From the NCBI GenBank assembly GCA_947501445.1, contig CANMVS010000013.1:62001-126000 (forward strand): a DNA stretch of 64,000 bases, in the 5' to 3' direction. A model generated the notes under the pieces. It was not told the DNA's origin and did no database searches. It saw nothing but the letters and a program-made list of their open reading frames with translations. The DNA comes from an uncultured Rhizobiaceae group bacterium (GTDB lineage Bacteria; Pseudomonadota; Alphaproteobacteria; Rhizobiales; Rhizobiaceae). The position numbers were made by a program, and so were the translations under genes. Below, piece after piece: positions 61,087 to 64,000 of this stretch; the first letter of the stretch is position 1, and the number at the start of each line of letters is the position of its first letter.

Positions 61087-62709
61087 GATCCGGCCCATCA
61101 GCATGTCGGCACAGCGGTCACCCAGCATCATCGCCGGTGCATTGGTATTGCCTGCATTAATATCAGGCACTGCGGACATGTCACACACCCGCAGGCCATC
61201 GATGCCGCGCACCCGCATGCGTGCATCCAACACGGCCATTCGGTCACCATCAGCACCCATTTTGCAGGTGCCTGCCGGGTGATAATTGGTTTTCACAAAA
61301 CGTTTGCAATGGGCACGAAGGTCATCGTCCGAACGGGCATCGGCGGGCGGAATAGCGATCCTGTCAATATGCTCAGTCAATGGGCTTTGCGCAAAGGCAC
61401 GCAGGAAGAACCGCTGACCGGCAATCATTTCATCCATATCATGCGGGTCCTTGAGCAGGTTTGGCGATACGGCGGGCATAACCGAGGCATCTGCCGAGTT
61501 TAACCGTACCTCGCCACGCGAGCGCGGCTTGACCACAACAGTGGTGACTGTCATGCCATAGTCATCTTCAACCGCACCCTTCGCATCCCGGTCAAGATAG
61601 ATCACGGGAACACAAAATGCCTGAATCGTTGGCAGTGCCTCGGGTTCATTCGGATTGACAAAGGCACCGGCTTCCACCCCTGCCGATGTTATGGGACCGG
61701 AGCCAAACAGCTTGAATTGCAGACCATTGCGGATCATGCGCCAACCATCTGCCTGCCTGAAGTAGCCATAGGGCCCATTTGCAACGCCGGAAATCGGCAC
61801 TTCCGGGTGGTCAATAAGGTTTTGACCAACGCCGGGAACATCGGCGTGACAGTCTATGGCGTGTTGGGCGAGATGATCGGCAGGTCCAACCCCCGACAAC
61901 ATCAGCAATTGCGGCGTTACCAGAGCGCCGGCCGATACAATCACTTCACTGTCTGCATGTACCCTGTGGGTCGCACCCGACTTATCCTTATAGACAACCC
62001 CTGTTGCACGACCACGGTTGATTTCCACCCGCTGTACCTGACAGTGCAGCCTTACTGTCAGATTGGGATTATTTTCCTGGGGGGTCACATAGGCATAGGC
62101 GGCAGAACTGCGTTTGCCGTGACGATTCATGAATTGATAAAACCCGACGCCGCGCTGCGACGACCCGTTGAAATCGGGATTATATGGCTCGCCCAAACCC
62201 TGCACCGCCTGCACAAACCAGCGTGAAAATTCATTGACGTGTCCCGGGTCAGAAACCAGCATGGGCCCAGAGGTACCATGAAGAGAATTATTGAGGCGAT
62301 TGTTTGCTTCCATGCCGCGAAAATGCGGCAATACATCCTCCCAACCCCAACCCACATTGTCGTTGTTGCCCCGCAAAACTTCATTCCAGCCATCATAATC
62401 CGCAGGCCGACCACGCATGTAAACCTGCGCATTGACGGACGAACCACCACCCAGCACATTGCCCTGCGGAATATCATGAACGCGGCCATCCAGATGTGCC
62501 TGAGGCACCGTGTGATGATACGTCATGAATTTTGAACCGCTGATCATTTTGAATATGCCAGGCGGCATATCCAACAGGGGATGACGGTTTGAATGGCCGG
62601 CTTCCAGCAACAGAACCCGCGCGCCACCATCACTGGCAAGGCGCGCTGCAACGACGCAACCGGACGACCCGCCACCAACAACCACATAGTCAAAATTTTC
62701 GTCAGTCAT
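61084..62709 (-). CDS. GMC-family oxidoreductase (choline dehydrogenase-like)
   Basis: A 541-residue FAD-dependent alcohol oxidoreductase. FAD fold DYVVVGGGSSGCVVAARLA, GMC signature 1 region GGGSSVNAQVYMRGRPADYD, signature 2 GALVTPQLLMLSGVGP, and the catalytic His in KTNYHPAGTCKMG followed by GNTNAPAMMLGDRC. Choline is a plausible substrate in view of the betaine/methylamine genes in the window, but GMC enzymes act on many alcohols. Its start overlaps the gntR stop by 4 bases. Confidence 0.88.
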   Translation of the reverse strand: MTDENFDYVVVGGGSSGCVVAARLASDGGARVLLLEAGHSNRHPLLDMPPGIFKMISGSKFMTYHHTVPQAHLDGRVHDIPQGNVLGGGSSVNAQVYMRGRPADYDGWNEVLRGNNDNVGWGWEDVLPHFRGMEANNRLNNSLHGTSGPMLVSDPGHVNEFSRWFVQAVQGLGEPYNPDFNGSSQRGVGFYQFMNRHGKRSSAAYAYVTPQENNPNLTVRLHCQVQRVEINRGRATGVVYKDKSGATHRVHADSEVIVSAGALVTPQLLMLSGVGPADHLAQHAIDCHADVPGVGQNLIDHPEVPISGVANGPYGYFRQADGWRMIRNGLQFKLFGSGPITSAGVEAGAFVNPNEPEALPTIQAFCVPVIYLDRDAKGAVEDDYGMTVTTVVVKPRSRGEVRLNSADASVMPAVSPNLLKDPHDMDEMIAGQRFFLRAFAQSPLTEHIDRIAIPPADARSDDDLRAHCKRFVKTNYHPAGTCKMGADGDRMAVLDARMRVRGIDGLRVCDMSAVPDINAGNTNAPAMMLGDRCADMLMGRI

Positions 62710-63455
62710 TCTTCAATCTCAAATGTATTTCGCACATATTCCCAGGCCGCCTTGAGGTGGGCCAGAAGTGCTTCCTCAGCCGCTGCGGGATCGCGATCCA
62801 AAATGCCGTCAACGATAGCTTCATGTGCGTGATAATTGGTAAGATTACGTTCCGGTGAGCGCAACATCCTGTCCCAATGCGGCGCCAGCCAGGAGGTATA
62901 GCCCTCATGGATCGCAGGGAAAACCGGGTTACCCGAAATGCGGTAAAGTACGCCGTGAAAGGCCACGTCCGTTTCATAAAAGGCGCTGGAATCCTCTATC
63001 GCCAATTTATTGACGGCAAGGGCCTGCCGTAACTGGCGAATATCATTCTTGTCAGCAGAAAGTGCCGCATCCCGCACAAGCCCGCGCTCGATGAATACGC
63101 GGCTGTCATAAAGATTTTTAACCCCGCCCCTGTCACCCAGAAGGTGTCGCACAATGCCGCCCACCGCATGCAAGGCTGTTTCATAATCCGGCTTGCGGAC
63201 TATTGGTCGAAAACGCGGCTTGCTTTCAATCAATCCCTTGCTGGATAATGCGGTAATGGCTTCCCGTACAACGGTACGGCTTGCGCCAAATTGCTCAATC
63301 AACTCACGTTCCGACGGCAGGGGGGCATTATTCTCCAGCCTGCCTGACATGATCTGCGCCTCAAGTTCGGCGATGATTGCATCCGCAGCCCGTCCCGTGA
63401 CCGGCGCTATCTCCACCTTGTTGCTGTCAGAATCCGAAACCTGCATGGACACCAT
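62706..63455 (-). CDS. GntR-family regulator (FadR/FCD type)
   Basis: A ~249-residue regulator. The winged HTH is AADAIIAELEAQIMSGRLENNAPLPSERELIEQFGASRTVVREAI, and the FCD domain has the metal-binding pattern ETDVAFHGVLYRIS and NYHAHEAIVDGIL. Start is uncertain among ATG 63455, ATG 63446 and a TTG at 63473. It precedes and overlaps the GMC gene, so it controls an operon that includes itself. The divergent exported-protein gene at 63899 may be a second target. Confidence 0.87.
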   Translation of the reverse strand: MVSMQVSDSDSNKVEIAPVTGRAADAIIAELEAQIMSGRLENNAPLPSERELIEQFGASRTVVREAITALSSKGLIESKPRFRPIVRKPDYETALHAVGGIVRHLLGDRGGVKNLYDSRVFIERGLVRDAALSADKNDIRQLRQALAVNKLAIEDSSAFYETDVAFHGVLYRISGNPVFPAIHEGYTSWLAPHWDRMLRSPERNLTNYHAHEAIVDGILDRDPAAAEEALLAHLKAAWEYVRNTFEIEE

Positions 63456-63473
63456 TCTCTCATTGCCGTTCAA

Positions 63474-63898
63474 TCGCTCGCATTTGGTCGTTTAGTATGA
63501 ACAAAATATTCAAGCTCGTTAAATCTTAGGGGATAAAAACCTTGAAAACAAACGGTTTTGTAAAAATAATCACAAATTATTTGACAAATCTTCATTTTAG
63601 CCTGTTAATTACAAAAGTTTAGTCATACCAAAATGAGGACAATTATTCCGATTCATCGCCAGATCATCAAATGCAGCGTGTTTGAGCATCGAAGACAGAT
63701 CTTCAACATGCCAAAAACGCAATCGCATACCAGCCGGCTCGATTTTCCCATGCCCGGATGATGTCAGCATTCGCCAGACAATATCCGTGTGATCACCGTT
63801 TGGCCTTGCTGCACTGATGTTCGAAACGTCTGAATTGCACATGCACTGATTACCTGCGGACCGGGAGAGGCTCGACCGCATTCTTTGGAGGAAGAAAC
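63474..63898. other. Gene-free divergent region upstream of the last gene
   Basis: This 425-base region is AT-rich from about 63500 to 63620. It holds ACAAA-CGGT-TTTGT, a small palindrome near 63550, and TTGACA (63581-63586) followed after about 17-18 bases by TTAAT-type sequence, a possible sigma-70-like promoter reading toward the exported-protein gene. A minus-strand frame between 63609 and 63935 reads RLRFWHVEDLSSMLKHAAF, which might be the remnant of a gene, but support is weak. Confidence 0.4.
63581..63610 (+). promoter_or_regulatory. Possible sigma-70-like promoter
   Basis: TTGACA at 63581 with TTAATT at about 63605 gives an 18-base spacer in an AT-rich stretch. It is about 290 bp upstream of the exported-protein ATG, so a long leader would follow. 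Alphaproteobacterial promoters are degenerate, so this is only a candidate. Confidence 0.3.
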
Positions 63899-64000
63899 AT
63901 GAATCGCAGAACAATGCTTGCAACCGCAGCCGCAATTGGCATCGGTTTCGTTACACTGGCAACCGCAGCAAGTGCTGATGGCCTGCCACCGCTCGAAAAG
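63899..64000 (+). CDS. N-terminus of an exported protein, probably a transporter binding protein (cut by window end)
   Basis: An ATG at 63899 with a perfect GGAGGAAG site opens a frame to the window end (34 residues). It encodes a signal peptide: RRT at the start, a hydrophobic core MLATAAAIGIGFVTLATA and a cleavage-like ASA, then DGLPPLEK. The twin-arginine pair is not in a clear Tat context. Position beside a GntR/GMC catabolic operon suggests a periplasmic solute-binding protein, but the family cannot be named from this fragment. Confidence 0.6.
   Translation, partial: MNRRTMLATAAAIGIGFVTLATAASADGLPPLEK

Overview
The window looks like chromosomal DNA of an alphaproteobacterium, most likely a Hyphomicrobiales (Rhizobiales) heterotroph. 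The reasons are the ActS/ActR (RegB/RegA) redox two-component pair beside hrpB and mmcB, the form II CoxSLM-type molybdenum hydroxylase, the many ABC and tripartite uptake systems for small carboxylates, betaines and peptides, and a moderately high GC content. No rRNA, tRNA, CRISPR array, phage gene or transposase was seen. Assignments rest on motif and family recognition by eye; no database search was run.

Layout. 1-483: end of a pentapeptide-repeat protein. 519-11192: a catabolic island with adenine deaminase, a Tm-1-like UPF0261 protein, an aldehyde dehydrogenase and the TctABC transporter on the minus strand. Divergent from it is an iclR-type regulator / HAD hydrolase / class III aminotransferase operon, with a clear palindromic operator in the shared promoter. 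11204-16886: an Asp/Asn beta-hydroxylase-like enzyme, then a deoC / two-module aldehyde dehydrogenase / gntR / CAP-lipoprotein operon. 17151-18686: a SulP anion transporter. 18831-23081: a 1416-residue protein fusing a fatty acyl-AMP ligase, an acyl carrier domain and a carnitine/choline acyltransferase-like domain, with an AT-rich leader. 23302-24655: a tandem array of a highly structured ~358 bp repeat. 24759-33911: SDR, hrpB, actS, a DUF2161 nuclease-like gene, a divergent S-adenosylhomocysteinase homologue, actR, mmcB and an L,D-transpeptidase. 33989-37791: a form II CoxSLM-type hydroxylase. 38156-45319: a LacI regulator divergent from a DUF1989-GcvT fusion and a glycine-betaine-type ABC transporter, with a near-perfect operator between them. 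45336-54011: a seven-gene minus-strand operon (M20 deacylase, peptide-type ABC transporter, aldehyde dehydrogenase, SDR) with a PAS-LuxR regulator facing away. 54107-56879: small stress or redox genes with a TetR regulator. 56904-63455: a dimethylglycine/sarcosine dehydrogenase-like flavoprotein, LysR, quinol-monooxygenase-like protein, GMC oxidoreductase and FadR-type regulator. 63899-end: start of an exported protein.

How the genes work together. Most modules pair an uptake system with oxidoreductases and a local regulator. The betaine/dimethylglycine theme recurs: a glycine-betaine transporter with a GcvT-fused enzyme, a second GcvT-fused flavoprotein, and a choline-dehydrogenase-like GMC enzyme. 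All three transporter operons carry a stem-loop just after the substrate-binding-protein gene, which would favour excess binding protein.

Most unusual items: (1) the FAAL-ACP-carnitine-acyltransferase fusion, whose domain order suggests chain activation, tethering and off-loading on one polypeptide; (2) the tandem ~358 bp repeat whose hairpins show compensatory base changes between copies; (3) a short sulP-like echo at the junction of the array, suggesting rearrangement around the fusion gene; (4) a dispersed repeat with TAGAGC/GCTCTA ends that supply stop codons to convergent genes.
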